Source: Variovorax sp. J22P240 (lineage in GTDB: Bacteria > Pseudomonadota > Gammaproteobacteria > Burkholderiales > Burkholderiaceae_C). Taken from it: a stretch of 64,000 nucleotides of DNA. Both the position numbers and the translations under genes were made by a program. The notes below the pieces were generated by a model. That model made no database searches and was not told the DNA's origin. It saw only the letters and a program-made list of their open reading frames with translations. Each line of letters begins with the position of its first letter. Within the stretch, counting starts at the first letter, position 1. The stretch is from NCBI RefSeq assembly GCF_030316855.1, contig NZ_JASZYR010000002.1:186001-250000 (forward strand), read 5' to 3'. Shown here piece after piece: positions 1-8,760 of the stretch.

Positions 1-634
1 GGGGCAGGGCGTCGCCTGCGCGCTCGATCACCTTGCGCACCAGGCTGAATCCATTGGAGTGCACGCCGGCCGAGGCCAGGCCCAGCACCACGTCGCCGGG
101 CTTGACGTTCTGCCCGGTCAGGATCAACGATTTCTCGACCGCGCCCACGGCGAAGCCCGCCAGGTCGTACTCGCCCGCTGGGTACATGCCTGGCATTTCG
201 GCCGTCTCGCCGCCGATCAGTGCGCAGCCGCTGAGCTCGCAGCCCCGGGCGATGCCGCCGACCACGGCCGCGGCCGTGTCCACGTCGAGCTTGCCGCAGG
301 CGAAGTAGTCAAGGAAGAAGAGCGGTTCGGCGCCCTGCACCAGCACGTCGTTCACGCTCATGGCCACCAGGTCGATGCCCACGGTGTCATGCATGTTCCA
401 TTCGAATGCGAGCTTGAGCTTGGTGCCCACGCCGTCGGTGCCGCTCACCAGGACTGGTTCCTTGTAGCGCTTGGGCACTTCGAACAGGGCGCCGAAGCCG
501 CCGATGCCGGCCAGCACGCCCTCGCGCATCGTCTTCTTGGCGAGGGGCTTGATCCGGTCGACCAGCGCGTCGCCGGCGTCGATGTCGACGCCCGCATCCT
601 TGTAGCTGAGCGGAGTGGTGGAGTTGGAGTTCAT
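1..634 (-). CDS. purM: Phosphoribosylformylglycinamidine cyclo-ligase, partial (3' end outside window)
   Basis: AIR synthetase of purine biosynthesis: ATP-dependent closure of FGAM to AIR in the cytoplasm. The reverse strand reads from an ATG at 634 with an N-terminus beginning [16 protein letters not shown], followed by the family hallmarks [35 protein letters not shown] and [13 protein letters not shown]. About 211 codons are present; family members have about 345, so the C-terminal third lies beyond position 1. The frame is open to the window edge with no sign of damage. It is divergent from hda. The call is secure from the motifs; only the missing end cannot be checked. Confidence 0.95.
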   Translation of the reverse strand, partial: MNSNSTTPLSYKDAGVDIDAGDALVDRIKPLAKKTMREGVLAGIGGFGALFEVPKRYKEPVLVSGTDGVGTKLKLAFEWNMHDTVGIDLVAMSVNDVLVQGAEPLFFLDYFACGKLDVDTAAAVVGGIARGCELSGCALIGGETAEMPGMYPAGEYDLAGFAVGAVEKSLILTGQNVKPGDVVLGLASAGVHSNGFSLVRKVIERAGDALP

Positions 635-831
635 GGCGGGCCGGGCTGGAGGAGGGGAAGGGCGGAAGGAGGAGGACAATGACGCCGGCAACCGATGCGG
701 TCGGGCCGATAGAATTCGCCACGATTTTAAGGGCGCTCATCGGCTGCCCTCCCTCAGGCTTGTCAGTCCTGCCCCATGAACCCTTCTTTCGCGTCATCCG
801 CGCCCCCTCAGCCGCTCGCAGCGGTCATGGC
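635..831. promoter_or_regulatory. Divergent intergenic region between purM and hda
   Basis: This 197-bp gap separates the two divergent start codons. Two -10-like hexamers are visible: TAGAAT at 710-715 on the plus strand, which would serve hda, and TAAAAT on the minus strand (plus positions 724-729), which would serve purM. No good -35 box was found for either, so the assignment is tentative. Some relatives carry a permease gene between purM and hda; none is present here. Confidence 0.35.
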
Positions 832-1518
832 ATGAAGCAACTTGCGCTCGACATTGGCCTCGCGACCGGTCCGACGCTCGCGGGCTTCTTCGCCGGGCCG
901 AACGAGCCGGCGCTGCGGCACCTGACACTGTGGGTGGGCGATGCGCGCGCGCCCACGCTCCATTCGCCGGTGCCGACCTATCTCTGGGGGGAGGGCGGCT
1001 GCGGCAAGTCCCATCTGCTCGAAGCCGTCGGCGGCGCATTGCGCGAGCAGGGCGCCAGCATCGGCTGGCTGAGCCCGGCGTTGTCGAATCCGCCTGAGTT
1101 CGACGAGCGATGGGGTGCCGTGCTGCTCGACGACGTGCATCTCTTCACCGCCGTCCAGCAGCACGCGGCCTTCAACTGGTTCGTCAACGCCCAGAGCCTT
1201 CAGCGCGGCGTCGTCGCAGCCGGTGCCGTGCCTCCGGCCGATCTGAAGTTGCGCGAGGATCTTCGCACGCGCCTCGGCTGGGGACATGTGTTCCACTTGC
1301 AGGTGCTGAGCGAGACCGAGCGACGCGCGGTCCTGCGTCAAGCTGCGGACACCCGCGGCCTGATGCTGTCGGACGATGTGCTCGACTACATGCTGCATCG
1401 ATTCAGCCGCGACCTCGGAAGCCTGATGGAACTGCTCACGCAGCTCGACGGCTACGCCTTGCAGACGCAGCGCGCGATCACCATCCCGCTGATCCGGTCG
1501 ATGCTCGAAAATGAATAA
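832..1518 (+). CDS. hda: DnaA regulatory inactivator Hda
   Basis: DnaA-like AAA+ ATPase that works with the loaded beta clamp to stimulate ATP hydrolysis by DnaA and so prevent re-initiation of replication. The 228-residue product begins MKQLALDIG, where residues 3-8 resemble the clamp-binding QL[SP]LP motif. Walker A is GEGGCGKS at 53-60 and Walker B is VLLDDVH at 97-103. It lacks the DNA-binding domain IV of DnaA, as expected. An earlier in-frame start at 679 was rejected because the added residues match nothing and the clamp motif belongs at the N-terminus. It lies 30 nt upstream of pcnB. Confidence 0.92.
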   Translation: MKQLALDIGLATGPTLAGFFAGPNEPALRHLTLWVGDARAPTLHSPVPTYLWGEGGCGKSHLLEAVGGALREQGASIGWLSPALSNPPEFDERWGAVLLDDVHLFTAVQQHAAFNWFVNAQSLQRGVVAAGAVPPADLKLREDLRTRLGWGHVFHLQVLSETERRAVLRQAADTRGLMLSDDVLDYMLHRFSRDLGSLMELLTQLDGYALQTQRAITIPLIRSMLENE

Positions 1519-1548
1519 GGTGCCCTGCGCGCCGAACCCTTCCTCCCA

Positions 1549-3141
1549 ATGATCAAGAAATTCATCGACAAACTCCTCGGCAAATCCGGTGATGCTTCGC
1601 TCGGCAAGGCCCGCTTCGGCAAACGCCAGGAGGTCGCCGCGTCGGTGCACGGCATCGATCCGGCACTGGTCGATGAGCGCGCGAAGAACGTGGTCACGAC
1701 CTTGCAGGGGGCCGGTTTCGAGGCCTATGTGGTCGGCGGCGCGGTGCGCGACCTGCTGCTGGGCCTGCGGCCGAAGGATTTCGACGTCGCGACCAACGCC
1801 ACGCCCGAACAGGTGAAGAGCCTGTTCCGCCGTGCCTTCATCATCGGCCGGCGCTTTCGCATCGTCCATGTGGTGTACGGGCGTGGGCGCGACCATGAAG
1901 TGATCGAGGTCTCGACCTTCCGCGCTTACATGGACAGCGCGGGCGCCGAGCAGGTGGCCGGCAACGAACGCACCAGCAAGGGCGAACTCGCCGGCATGAA
2001 GCACGCCGTCGATGCGAGCGGCCGCGTGCTGCGCGACAACGTCTGGGGTCCGCAGGAAGAAGACGCGGCGCGGCGCGACTTCACCGTCAACGCGATGTAC
2101 TACGACCCGGCGAGCCAGATCGTGGTCGACTATCACAACGGCATCAAGGACGCGAAGAAGCTCACACTGCGCATGATCGGCGATCCGATCACGCGCTATC
2201 GCGAGGATCCGGTGCGCATCATCCGCGCGATCCGCTTCTCGGCCAAGCTGGCGGCACTCGGGTTCAAGCTCGAACCCAAGACGGCTGCGCCGCTGATCGA
2301 ATCGAGCCGGCTCCTGGCCGACGTGCCGCAAAGCCGTCTGTTCGACGAGATGCTCAAGCTGCTGCAGACCGGCCACGCCGTCGCCACTGTGGCGCAGCTG
2401 CGCAAGCTGGGCCTCTCGACCGGCATCTATCCGTTGCTCGATGTCGTGGTGGAGCGCGCCGAGCAGCCCTTCGTCAACGCCGCCCTGGTGGACACCGACC
2501 GTCGCGTCGGCGAAGGCAAGCCCGTGGCACCCAGCTTCCTGCTGGCCTGCGTGCTGTGGGCCGACGTTCGCGACGGCTGGGCGCAGCGTATGGAAGCGCG
2601 GCACGGCCAGCGCCCCCAGGCCCCGTTTCCGGCGCTGCAGGATGCGATCGATGACGTGTTCAACGCTCGCATCGGCGACGTCTCTGGCCGCGGCAAGCTG
2701 GCGGCCGACATGCGCGAGATCTGGATGATGCAGCCGCGATTCGACAAGCGCAGCGGCGCCACGCCCTACAGCCTGGTCGATCAGGCTCGCTTCCGCGCGG
2801 CCTTCGACTTCATGCGGCTGCGCGCCGACGTCGGTGAAATCGGCGAAGCGATCGCCGAGTGGTGGCAGGAATTCAGCACGGCTGACGACGTTCGCCGGCA
2901 GGACCTGATGGACCAGGTGCGCGACGAACAGCACAAGAAGACACGCCAACGCGTGCCGGCGCGCGCATCGGCGGATTCATCGCCCGGGCATCGAGCGGCC
3001 GCTCCCAAGCCCGAGGCCGAGGCCGAGGCCGAGGCCGCTCTGCCGCCGGACGGAGAAGTCGCCTCGGCACCGCGCAAGCGCCGCCGCCGGCGCAAGCCGC
3101 GCACCGGCGGGGGCGAGGCCGGCAGCGTCGCCGCTGAATGA
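1549..3141 (+). CDS. pcnB: Poly(A) polymerase I
   Basis: Adds 3' poly(A) tails to RNA, promoting decay. The 530-residue protein has the class II nucleotidyltransferase head: GGAVRDLLLG at 63-72 and DFDV at 77-80, the latter carrying the metal-binding aspartates. The tRNA-nucleotidyltransferase/PAP RNA-binding region follows (RYREDPVRIIRAIRFSAKL). The last 70 or so residues are low complexity: a Glu-Ala run coded by four GAGGCC units at 3013-3036, then a strongly basic tail (KRRRRRKPR) probably contacting RNA. Its stop codon overlaps the folK start by 4 nt (ATGA), so the two are probably translationally coupled. The long basic tail favours PcnB over the CCA-adding enzyme. Confidence 0.93.
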   Translation: MIKKFIDKLLGKSGDASLGKARFGKRQEVAASVHGIDPALVDERAKNVVTTLQGAGFEAYVVGGAVRDLLLGLRPKDFDVATNATPEQVKSLFRRAFIIGRRFRIVHVVYGRGRDHEVIEVSTFRAYMDSAGAEQVAGNERTSKGELAGMKHAVDASGRVLRDNVWGPQEEDAARRDFTVNAMYYDPASQIVVDYHNGIKDAKKLTLRMIGDPITRYREDPVRIIRAIRFSAKLAALGFKLEPKTAAPLIESSRLLADVPQSRLFDEMLKLLQTGHAVATVAQLRKLGLSTGIYPLLDVVVERAEQPFVNAALVDTDRRVGEGKPVAPSFLLACVLWADVRDGWAQRMEARHGQRPQAPFPALQDAIDDVFNARIGDVSGRGKLAADMREIWMMQPRFDKRSGATPYSLVDQARFRAAFDFMRLRADVGEIGEAIAEWWQEFSTADDVRRQDLMDQVRDEQHKKTRQRVPARASADSSPGHRAAAPKPEAEAEAEAALPPDGEVASAPRKRRRRRKPRTGGGEAGSVAAE

Positions 3142-3596
3142 CGACGCAGGCCTTCGTCGCGATCGGCGCCAACCTCGGCGATGCGCGCGAGACCGTGGAG
3201 CGTGCCATCGCCGACCTGGCAAGCTTGCCGAAGACGCGCGTGACTGCGCGCTCATCGCTTTACAGGACTGCGCCCGTCGATGCGACGGGCCCGGATTTCA
3301 TTAACGCCGTCGTGGAACTGCAGACAGAACTCGATCCGCACGCGCTTCTGGCTGAACTCCATCGCCTGGAGGCCGTCGCGGGTCGCGAACGCCCGTACCG
3401 GAACGCGCCGCGCACGCTCGATCTCGACCTGTTGCGCCATGGCGATGCCGTGATCGAAACCCAAACTCTGACGCTTCCGCATGCGCGCATGAACGAACGG
3501 GCGTTCGTCCTCTTGCCACTCGCTGAAATCGCGCCGGACCAAGTCACGAGCGAGCAGATCGCTCACGTGGCCGACCAACGGATCGAGCGGCTCTGA
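3138..3596 (+). CDS. folK: 2-amino-4-hydroxy-6-hydroxymethyldihydropteridine pyrophosphokinase
   Basis: HPPK of folate biosynthesis, transferring pyrophosphate from ATP to 6-hydroxymethyl-7,8-dihydropterin. The 152-residue length is normal. Diagnostic segments are the start VAIGANLGDARETVERA, the YRTAPVD strand, the RNAPRTLDLDLL block that carries the catalytic Asp pair, and LTLPHARMNERAFVLLPL. The ATG sits inside the pcnB stop (ATGA), the usual pcnB-folK arrangement in betaproteobacteria. Confidence 0.95.
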   Translation: MTTQAFVAIGANLGDARETVERAIADLASLPKTRVTARSSLYRTAPVDATGPDFINAVVELQTELDPHALLAELHRLEAVAGRERPYRNAPRTLDLDLLRHGDAVIETQTLTLPHARMNERAFVLLPLAEIAPDQVTSEQIAHVADQRIERL

Positions 3597-3690
3597 GAGC
3601 CTCGTTCAGGCCCGCCCATTACACTTGCGCGGTTTTTCACGAAGGTGTCACACGTCTGCGCTGTGACCACCGCGAACCCAGGAGAGCGCC

Positions 3691-4335
3691 ATGTTCGGCA
3701 AGCTGCTGCCCCGCGAGGGGAATTTTTTCGAGATGTTCAATCAGCACGCCGACCGAATCGTCGAAGCCGCGCGCGCCTTCGAACATCTGGTCGCCAACTA
3801 CAACGATCTGCACCTGCGCGAGCAGTACAACCGCGACGTCGACAACGCGGAGCGTGCGGCCGATCGCGTGACGCATGACGTCAACCGGCTGATCCACAAG
3901 ACTTTCATCACGCCGATCGATCGTGAGCAGATCCACAAGCTGATCAACACGATGGACGACGTCGCCGACCTGATCCAGGATTCGGCGGAAACCATGGCGC
4001 TCTACGACGTGCGCCACATGACCGAGGAAATCACGCGCCTCACCATGCTCAGCGTGAAGTGCTGCGAACGGGTGAAGGACGCCGTCAAGTTCCTCGGCAA
4101 GATCACCGATCCGGCGACGGCCGAGGCCACGCTCAAGACCTGCGAAGAGATCGACCGGCTCGAATCCGATGCGGACCGCGTGATGCGCAGCGCCATGAGC
4201 AAGCTGTTCCGCGAAGAGCCGGACGTGCGCGAGGTCATCAAGCTCAAGGCCATCTACGAGCTGCTCGAAACGATCACCGACAAGTGCGAAGACGTCGCCA
4301 ACGTGATCGAGGGCATCGTCCTCGAGAACTCCTGA
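3691..4335 (+). CDS. DUF47/PhoU-like phosphate transport regulator
   Basis: A 214-residue all-helical protein of the YkaA/DUF47 family, distantly related to PhoU, found almost always beside PiT transporters and thought to modulate them. It starts MFGKLLPREGNFFEMFNQHA, typical of the family, and is rich in acidic/basic helical heptads (for example the segment with EEIDRLESDADRVMRSAMSKLF, given here only as an example of the helix pattern, about residues 150-170). A good ribosome site (GGAGAG) precedes the ATG. The Pit gene follows 13 nt downstream on the same strand, so the two form an operon. Confidence 0.88.
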   Translation: MFGKLLPREGNFFEMFNQHADRIVEAARAFEHLVANYNDLHLREQYNRDVDNAERAADRVTHDVNRLIHKTFITPIDREQIHKLINTMDDVADLIQDSAETMALYDVRHMTEEITRLTMLSVKCCERVKDAVKFLGKITDPATAEATLKTCEEIDRLESDADRVMRSAMSKLFREEPDVREVIKLKAIYELLETITDKCEDVANVIEGIVLENS

Positions 4336-4348
4336 CCGCGGGCCGCGA

Positions 4349-5359
4349 ATGGAAACGGTTCAGGTCGCCCTTTGGGTGGTAGTAGTGCTGGTCGCGCTGG
4401 CCATCGCCTTCGACTTCATGAACGGATTTCACGACGCGGCGAATTCGATCGCCACCGTCGTGTCGACCGGTGTTCTCAAGCCCGGCCAGGCGGTCGTCTT
4501 TGCGGCTTTCTTCAACCTGATCGCGATCTTCGTGTTTCACCTGAGCGTGGCGGCGACGATCGGCAAGGGGATCGTGCAGCCCGGCATCGTGGACGTGCAC
4601 GTCGTCTTCGGCGCGCTGGTGGGTGCCATCAGTTGGAACCTCGTGACCTGGTATTACGGTATTCCGAGCAGTTCGTCGCACGCGCTGATCGGCGGCATCG
4701 TGGGTGCAGTGATCGCCAAGGCGGGCTCAGGCTCGCTGATTGCCTCGGGCATCTGGAAGACGGTGGCATTCATCTTCGTGTCGCCGTTGCTCGGCTTCCT
4801 GCTGGGTTCGCTGATGATGGTCGTGGTCGCCTGGACGTTCAGGCGTTCCACACCGTCGCGAGTGGATCGATGGTTCCGGAGGCTGCAACTGGTCTCGGCC
4901 GGCGCCTATAGCTTGGGTCACGGCGGCAATGACGCGCAGAAGACCATCGGCATCATCTGGATGTTGCTGATCGCCACCGGCTACGCTGCCGCCGATGCGG
5001 ATGCGCCGCCGATGTGGACGATCGTGAGCTGCTATACCGCCATCGCGCTCGGCACCATGTTCGGGGGCTGGCGCATCGTCAAGACGATGGGGCAGAAGAT
5101 CACGAAGCTCAAGCCCGTCGGCGGCTTCTGCGCAGAAACCGGTGGGGCGTTGACGCTGTTCCTCGCGACGGCGCTCGGCATCCCGGTGTCGACGACGCAC
5201 ACGATCACGGGCGCCATCGTCGGGGTGGGCTCGGCACAGCGCGCGAGTGCGGTGCGCTGGGGCGTCGCCGGCAACATCGTGTGGGCCTGGATCTTCACGA
5301 TCCCCGCGTCGGCCTTCGTTGCCGCGATCGCCTACTGGATCGGCATTCAGGTTTTCTAG
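4349..5359 (+). CDS. pit: Inorganic phosphate transporter, PiT family
   Basis: Low-affinity, cation- or proton-coupled inner-membrane phosphate symporter. The 336-residue protein is hydrophobic throughout, with roughly ten membrane segments. It contains both inverted-repeat PiT signatures: DFMNGFHDAANSIAT near residue 25 and SLGHGGNDAQKTIGI near residue 190, plus the paired PSSSSHALIGG and PVSTTHTITGAIVG segments. Its length is shorter than the E. coli PitA type and matches the compact form that pairs with a DUF47 protein. It ends 7 nt before the convergent TM2 gene. Confidence 0.92.
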   Translation: METVQVALWVVVVLVALAIAFDFMNGFHDAANSIATVVSTGVLKPGQAVVFAAFFNLIAIFVFHLSVAATIGKGIVQPGIVDVHVVFGALVGAISWNLVTWYYGIPSSSSHALIGGIVGAVIAKAGSGSLIASGIWKTVAFIFVSPLLGFLLGSLMMVVVAWTFRRSTPSRVDRWFRRLQLVSAGAYSLGHGGNDAQKTIGIIWMLLIATGYAAADADAPPMWTIVSCYTAIALGTMFGGWRIVKTMGQKITKLKPVGGFCAETGGALTLFLATALGIPVSTTHTITGAIVGVGSAQRASAVRWGVAGNIVWAWIFTIPASAFVAAIAYWIGIQVF

Positions 5360-5366
5360 CTCGGCT

Positions 5367-5819
5367 TTACTGGGAAATCTTCCGACCTGCTTCGATTTCG
5401 TGTTCGAAGTAGCGCTGGAAGCTGAATGCCAGGCTGGCCATGAGGATGGTGCTGCCGAAGAACAGCGCCAGGACGACCGCACCGATGGTCAGCCAGGTCG
5501 TGTTGCCGGCCGTGGTGGCCTCGGCGTCGGCAAGTCCCGCGTTGTAGCGGGCGTTCCACTTTTCCGGTGACATCAATCCGTAGACGATGGCGGTGAGCGC
5601 GCAGCCGGAGATGGTGAAGCCGAGCAGCGGGATTAGCGCCCAACTCAATCCATCGTCAAGGCCGTGGAGCCGCACGCGCTCGATGCCGTACAGGCCAAGG
5701 GCGGTCGGGATCGGGAGCAACCAGCCGAGGGTGTTGGAAAGGCCGCGAAGATAGAAGCAGTGCAGACCCAACGGGCCGCCCAGGAAGGCCAGCCATGCGG
5801 CCACGGTCTTGTTCTTCAT
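5367..5819 (-). CDS. TM2 (NINE)-domain membrane protein
   Basis: Small membrane protein of unknown role. Starting at the ATG at 5819 it has 150 residues: MKNKTVAAWLAFLGGPLGLH then CFYL, which is the TM2 signature (two helices joined by a short turn), and then two further hydrophobic segments at about residues 60-85 and 110-135. A longer in-frame start was rejected because it would overlap the upstream acetyltransferase far more deeply; the chosen ATG overlaps that gene's stop by 4 nt (ATGA), consistent with coupling. No function can be given beyond the domain name. Confidence 0.75.
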   Translation of the reverse strand: MKNKTVAAWLAFLGGPLGLHCFYLRGLSNTLGWLLPIPTALGLYGIERVRLHGLDDGLSWALIPLLGFTISGCALTAIVYGLMSPEKWNARYNAGLADAEATTAGNTTWLTIGAVVLALFFGSTILMASLAFSFQRYFEHEIEAGRKISQ

Positions 5820-6337
5820 TCGGGCTTGGTCGAACTGCCTTCGCCCAGTACCTTTTCCATCAGCACGACGTCGCGCCACTCGCCGAACTTCCATCCGCAG
5901 TCCTTGAGTACGCCCACGTGGCTGAAGCCTTGGGCGCGGTGCACGCCGATGGAACCCGCGTTGGCGGAATCGCCGATCACCGCGATCAGCTTGCGCACGC
6001 CGACGGTCTCGGCGGCCTGGGCAAGTGCGGCCAGCAGCTTGGCACCGAGGCCCTGTCCGCGCGCGTTCTCGGCGAGGTAGATCGAGTCTTCCGCCGAGAA
6101 GCGATAGGCGGGACGCGGCTTGAACCAGTTGCAGTAGGCGAAGCCGAGAAGTTCGCCCTCACGCTCTGCGACGAGGTAGGGGAGCTTCTTTGAGAGGACG
6201 TCGGCCCGGCGGGTGGCTATGTCGCCGGCGGTCGGTGGTTCGGTTTCGAAGGTGCCCGTGCCGTGCAGCACATGGTGGGCGTAGATGGCGGTGATGGCTG
6301 CGACGTCTTCGTCGCGGCTGGGTCGGATGAGGGTCAT
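5816..6337 (-). CDS. GNAT family N-acetyltransferase
   Basis: A 173-residue GCN5-type acetyltransferase of the phosphinothricin/methionine-sulfone acetyltransferase (Pat/MnaT) subgroup. It starts MTLIRPSRDEDVAAITAIYA and contains HVLHGTGTFETEPPT. The acetyl-CoA pyrophosphate loop is ARGQGLGAKLLAAL near residues 92-105, and the late FSHVGVLKDCGWKFGEW segment is characteristic of the subgroup. Likely substrates are free-amine amino-acid analogues or methionine sulfoximine-like compounds, but this cannot be fixed from sequence. It is the first gene of a two-gene minus-strand operon with the TM2 protein. Confidence 0.85.
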   Translation of the reverse strand: MTLIRPSRDEDVAAITAIYAHHVLHGTGTFETEPPTAGDIATRRADVLSKKLPYLVAEREGELLGFAYCNWFKPRPAYRFSAEDSIYLAENARGQGLGAKLLAALAQAAETVGVRKLIAVIGDSANAGSIGVHRAQGFSHVGVLKDCGWKFGEWRDVVLMEKVLGEGSSTKPE

Positions 6338-6384
6338 TCGGGAGCGCTTGGCGAGGCCAAGGATGAGAAAAATGGAGTGCGGGC

Positions 6385-6390
6385 TATAAT
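6385..6390 (+). promoter_or_regulatory. Candidate -10 box for the rpsP operon
   Basis: A perfect TATAAT lies 112 nt upstream of the rpsP start, in the gap between the divergent GNAT gene and rpsP. The expected -35 position has no clear TTGACA-like hexamer, so the assignment rests on the -10 alone and on the need for a promoter ahead of this highly expressed operon. Confidence 0.5.
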
Positions 6391-6502
6391 CGTGGGCTTT
6401 TCAGCGTGTCGCTGGCCGGGTGGCCATGTCGCGTGTCTCGACGCTGGAAGAACACTGTGGGCGAACCTATTCGGGTTTGCTGCACCACCCGAAGGATAAA
6501 TC

Positions 6503-6766
6503 ATGGTCGTCATTCGACTCTCCCGCGGCGGTTCCAAAGGCCGTCCGTTTTTCAACATCGTCGTGTCGGACAAGCGCGTTCGCCGCGATGGCCGTTTCAT
6601 CGAGCGCCTGGGTTTCTACAACCCGACCGCCAAGGAAAATGAAGAAAGCATCCGCATTGCGCAGGATCGCCTGACCTACTGGAAGAGCGTTGGCGCGCAA
6701 GCTTCCCCGACAGTGACCCGCCTGATCAAGCAGGCCGCGGCTGCCGCCCCCAAGGCGGCTGCCTAA
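6503..6766 (+). CDS. rpsP: 30S ribosomal protein S16
   Basis: Small-subunit ribosomal protein of 87 residues, starting [20 protein letters not shown] and containing the conserved [19 protein letters not shown]. An Ala/Lys-rich tail is typical of betaproteobacterial S16. A strong ribosome site (GAAGGA) lies 7 nt before the ATG. First gene of the classic rpsP-rimM-trmD-rplS order. Confidence 0.98.
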   Translation: MVVIRLSRGGSKGRPFFNIVVSDKRVRRDGRFIERLGFYNPTAKENEESIRIAQDRLTYWKSVGAQASPTVTRLIKQAAAAAPKAAA

Positions 6767-6781
6767 GCCGCCGGCCCGGCG

Positions 6782-7336
6782 ATGCTGCCCACCCTCGAAA
6801 CCGCCGAATTGCCGGCGGATGCGATCGAAGTGGCGCGCATCGCCGACGCCTGGGGCATCAAGGGCTGGTTCAAGGTCTTGCCCCACAGCGCCCAGCCTGA
6901 GGCACTTTTTTCTTCCAAGCGCTGGTTCTTGCAGCCTCCGGGTGCAGCAACGGGCCGCGCGTTCAAGCTCGCCATCCGCGAGGCCAAGGAACATTCCGAC
7001 TGCATCGTCGCCTCGTCCGAGGACGTGCCGGACCGCAATGCGGCCGAGGCACTTCGCGGTGCGCGGGTCTTCGTGCCCCGGTCGAGCTTTCCGACGGCCG
7101 GTGATGACGAGTACTACTGGGTCGACCTGATCGGCCTCGCGGTCGTGAACCGCGAAGGCGTTGCGCTCGGCACCGTACGCGAATTGCTTGCCTCCGGCCC
7201 GCAGACGACGCTGGTGCTTGACGCCGAAGAAAGCGGCAAGCCGGTCGAGCGCATGGTTCCTTTCGTCTCGGCCTTCGTCGACAAGGTCGATCTGGCAGGT
7301 CGGCTGATCACGGTCGACTGGCAGCCCGACTACTAG
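6782..7336 (+). CDS. rimM: Ribosome maturation factor RimM
   Basis: Assists late 30S maturation around the 16S head domain, binding S19. The 184-residue protein has the N-terminal RimM beta-barrel (VARIADAWGIKGWFKVLP, residues 18-35) and the C-terminal PRC-barrel, which begins at the characteristic DEYYWVDLIGLAVVN. The family's EAL-like ENTRY segment appears as AAEALRGARVFVPRS. It sits 15 nt after rpsP and 23 nt before trmD. Confidence 0.96.
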   Translation: MLPTLETAELPADAIEVARIADAWGIKGWFKVLPHSAQPEALFSSKRWFLQPPGAATGRAFKLAIREAKEHSDCIVASSEDVPDRNAAEALRGARVFVPRSSFPTAGDDEYYWVDLIGLAVVNREGVALGTVRELLASGPQTTLVLDAEESGKPVERMVPFVSAFVDKVDLAGRLITVDWQPDY

Positions 7337-7359
7337 ACCCGGGCCCGCTCGGCGCCTCC

Positions 7360-8106
7360 ATGCGCTTCGACGTTCTCACACTGTTCCCCGAGCTGTTTGC
7401 GCCGTTCTTCGCGAGCGGCGTGACGCGTCGCGCGTACGAATCGAAGCAGGTCGAGGTTGTCCTGTGGAATCCGCGTGATTTCGCCGAGGGCAACTACCGG
7501 CGAGTCGACGATCGACCCTTCGGCGGTGGTCCTGGCATGGTCATGATGGCCGAGCCGTTGTCGGCGTGCCTCGACGCGGCACTGGCCGCGCGCGGCGCTT
7601 CCGCGCCGGTCGTGCTGTTCTCCCCGATCGGCGAAACCCTGCGGCATCAGACGGTCGAAAGCTGGTCGGCCGGCGAGGGGGCAGTCCTGGTTTGTGGCCG
7701 CTACGAAGGCATCGACCAGCGCTTCATCGATGCGAGAGTCACGCACCAGATCAGCCTCGGAGACTTTGTGCTTTCAGGTGGCGAAATTGCCGCGATGGCC
7801 TTGCTGGATGCTGTCGCCCGGCTGCAGCCCGGTGTACTGGGCGATGAAGCCAGCCATGTGCAGGACAGCTTCAATCCGGCGCTCGACGGCCTGCTCGACT
7901 GTCCCCACTACACGCGTCCCGAGCAATGGCGCGCCGAGGGCGTCCCCCCTGCCTTGATGTCGGGCCACCACGTCCAGATCGAACGCTGGCGCCGCGACCA
8001 GCGACTGCTCATCACCCGTGACAGGCGCCCCGACCTCATCGACGCGGCCCGAAGTGCAGGCCGGCTGAGTGCGGCGGACGAGAAGACGCTTCAAAAAAAG
8101 CTATAA
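7360..8106 (+). CDS. trmD: tRNA (guanine-N1)-methyltransferase
   Basis: SPOUT-class enzyme making m1G37 next to the anticodon, which prevents +1 frameshifting. The 248-residue protein starts MRFDVLTLFPELFAPFF. Key blocks are DDRPFGGGPGMVMM, the knot segments LVCGRYEGIDQRFID and SLGDFVLSGGEIAAM that bind S-adenosylmethionine, and the tRNA-binding DSFNPALDGLLDCPHYTRP. Length and motifs are normal. The stop codon region overlaps a -10-like sequence for rplS. Confidence 0.97.
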   Translation: MRFDVLTLFPELFAPFFASGVTRRAYESKQVEVVLWNPRDFAEGNYRRVDDRPFGGGPGMVMMAEPLSACLDAALAARGASAPVVLFSPIGETLRHQTVESWSAGEGAVLVCGRYEGIDQRFIDARVTHQISLGDFVLSGGEIAAMALLDAVARLQPGVLGDEASHVQDSFNPALDGLLDCPHYTRPEQWRAEGVPPALMSGHHVQIERWRRDQRLLITRDRRPDLIDAARSAGRLSAADEKTLQKKL

Positions 8107-8107
8107 T
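8102..8107 (+). promoter_or_regulatory. Candidate internal -10 box for rplS
   Basis: TATAAT spans the trmD stop codon, 100 nt upstream of the rplS ATG. No convincing -35 element was found. It could give extra transcription of rplS, since L19 is needed in larger amounts than RimM and TrmD. Confidence 0.4.
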
Positions 8108-8207
8108 CCTCGGTTCCCCGATCCTCTGCCCAGCCGCGCCGGCATTCGACCATTGTTGAGCAAGGCGCCTTTTGTGTAGCGTGGACACGATCGAACATCA
8201 GGAAACC

Positions 8208-8591
8208 ATGAACCTCATCCAGACCCTCGAGCAGGAAGAAATCGCCCGCCTCGGCAAGACCATCCCCGATTTCATGCCCGGTGACACGGTGATCGTCAGC
8301 GTGAAAGTCGTCGAAGGCAACCGCAAGCGCGTGCAGGCTTACGAAGGCGTCGTGATCGCCAAGCGCAATCGCGGCCTCAACAGCGGCTTCACGGTGCGCA
8401 AGATCTCCAGTGGTGAAGGCGTGGAACGCACGTTCCAGACCTACAGCCCGCTGATCGCCAGCATCGAAGTCAAGCGCCGTGGCGATGTGCGCCGCGCCAA
8501 GCTGTACTACCTCCGCGAGCGCAGCGGCCGTTCGGCTCGCATCAAGGAAAAGCTGCCGGGCAAGTCGTCGGCAGCGTCGGCCGCTCAATAA
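8208..8591 (+). CDS. rplS: 50S ribosomal protein L19
   Basis: Large-subunit protein at the 30S-50S interface. The 127-residue product starts [15 protein letters not shown] and contains the conserved [20 protein letters not shown] and [13 protein letters not shown] blocks. An in-frame TTG at 8172 gives 12 extra residues that no L19 carries; the ATG at 8208 with an AGGAAAC ribosome site is the better start. It closes the operon and is followed by a strong terminator. Confidence 0.97.
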   Translation: MNLIQTLEQEEIARLGKTIPDFMPGDTVIVSVKVVEGNRKRVQAYEGVVIAKRNRGLNSGFTVRKISSGEGVERTFQTYSPLIASIEVKRRGDVRRAKLYYLRERSGRSARIKEKLPGKSSAASAAQ

Positions 8592-8609
8592 GCAGCATCC
8601 GCTTGTCGC

Positions 8610-8641
8610 GCAAAAAGCCGCCGTTCGAGGCGGCTTTTTGC
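8610..8641 (+). terminator. Rho-independent terminator after rplS
   Basis: A perfect 13-bp inverted repeat (GCAAAAAGCCGCC with its complement) closes a six-base loop and ends in TTTTTGC. The stem starts 18 nt after the rplS stop. The A-rich left arm makes it potentially bidirectional. Confidence 0.9.
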
Positions 8642-8760
8642 ATTGGTGCCTCCACGCAGTGAGGCGATCGTGATTTAGTTTTAGGGCTGCGTGTCATCCG
8701 TGCGCGGTCCTTGCATCGTTTAACTCAGTAAGTATTTTCTTGACTATCCTCTCATCGTCC

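Noticed and set aside
808..2949. Long open frame (about 700 codons) on the minus strand opposite hda and pcnB
   Set aside because: Both plus-strand genes carry clear family motifs; the antisense product is His/Arg/Gln-rich with no domain, as expected from high-GC third-position bias.
3013..3036. Possible CRISPR-like repeat
   Set aside because: Units are 6 bp, directly adjacent and in frame inside pcnB; no spacers and no cas genes.
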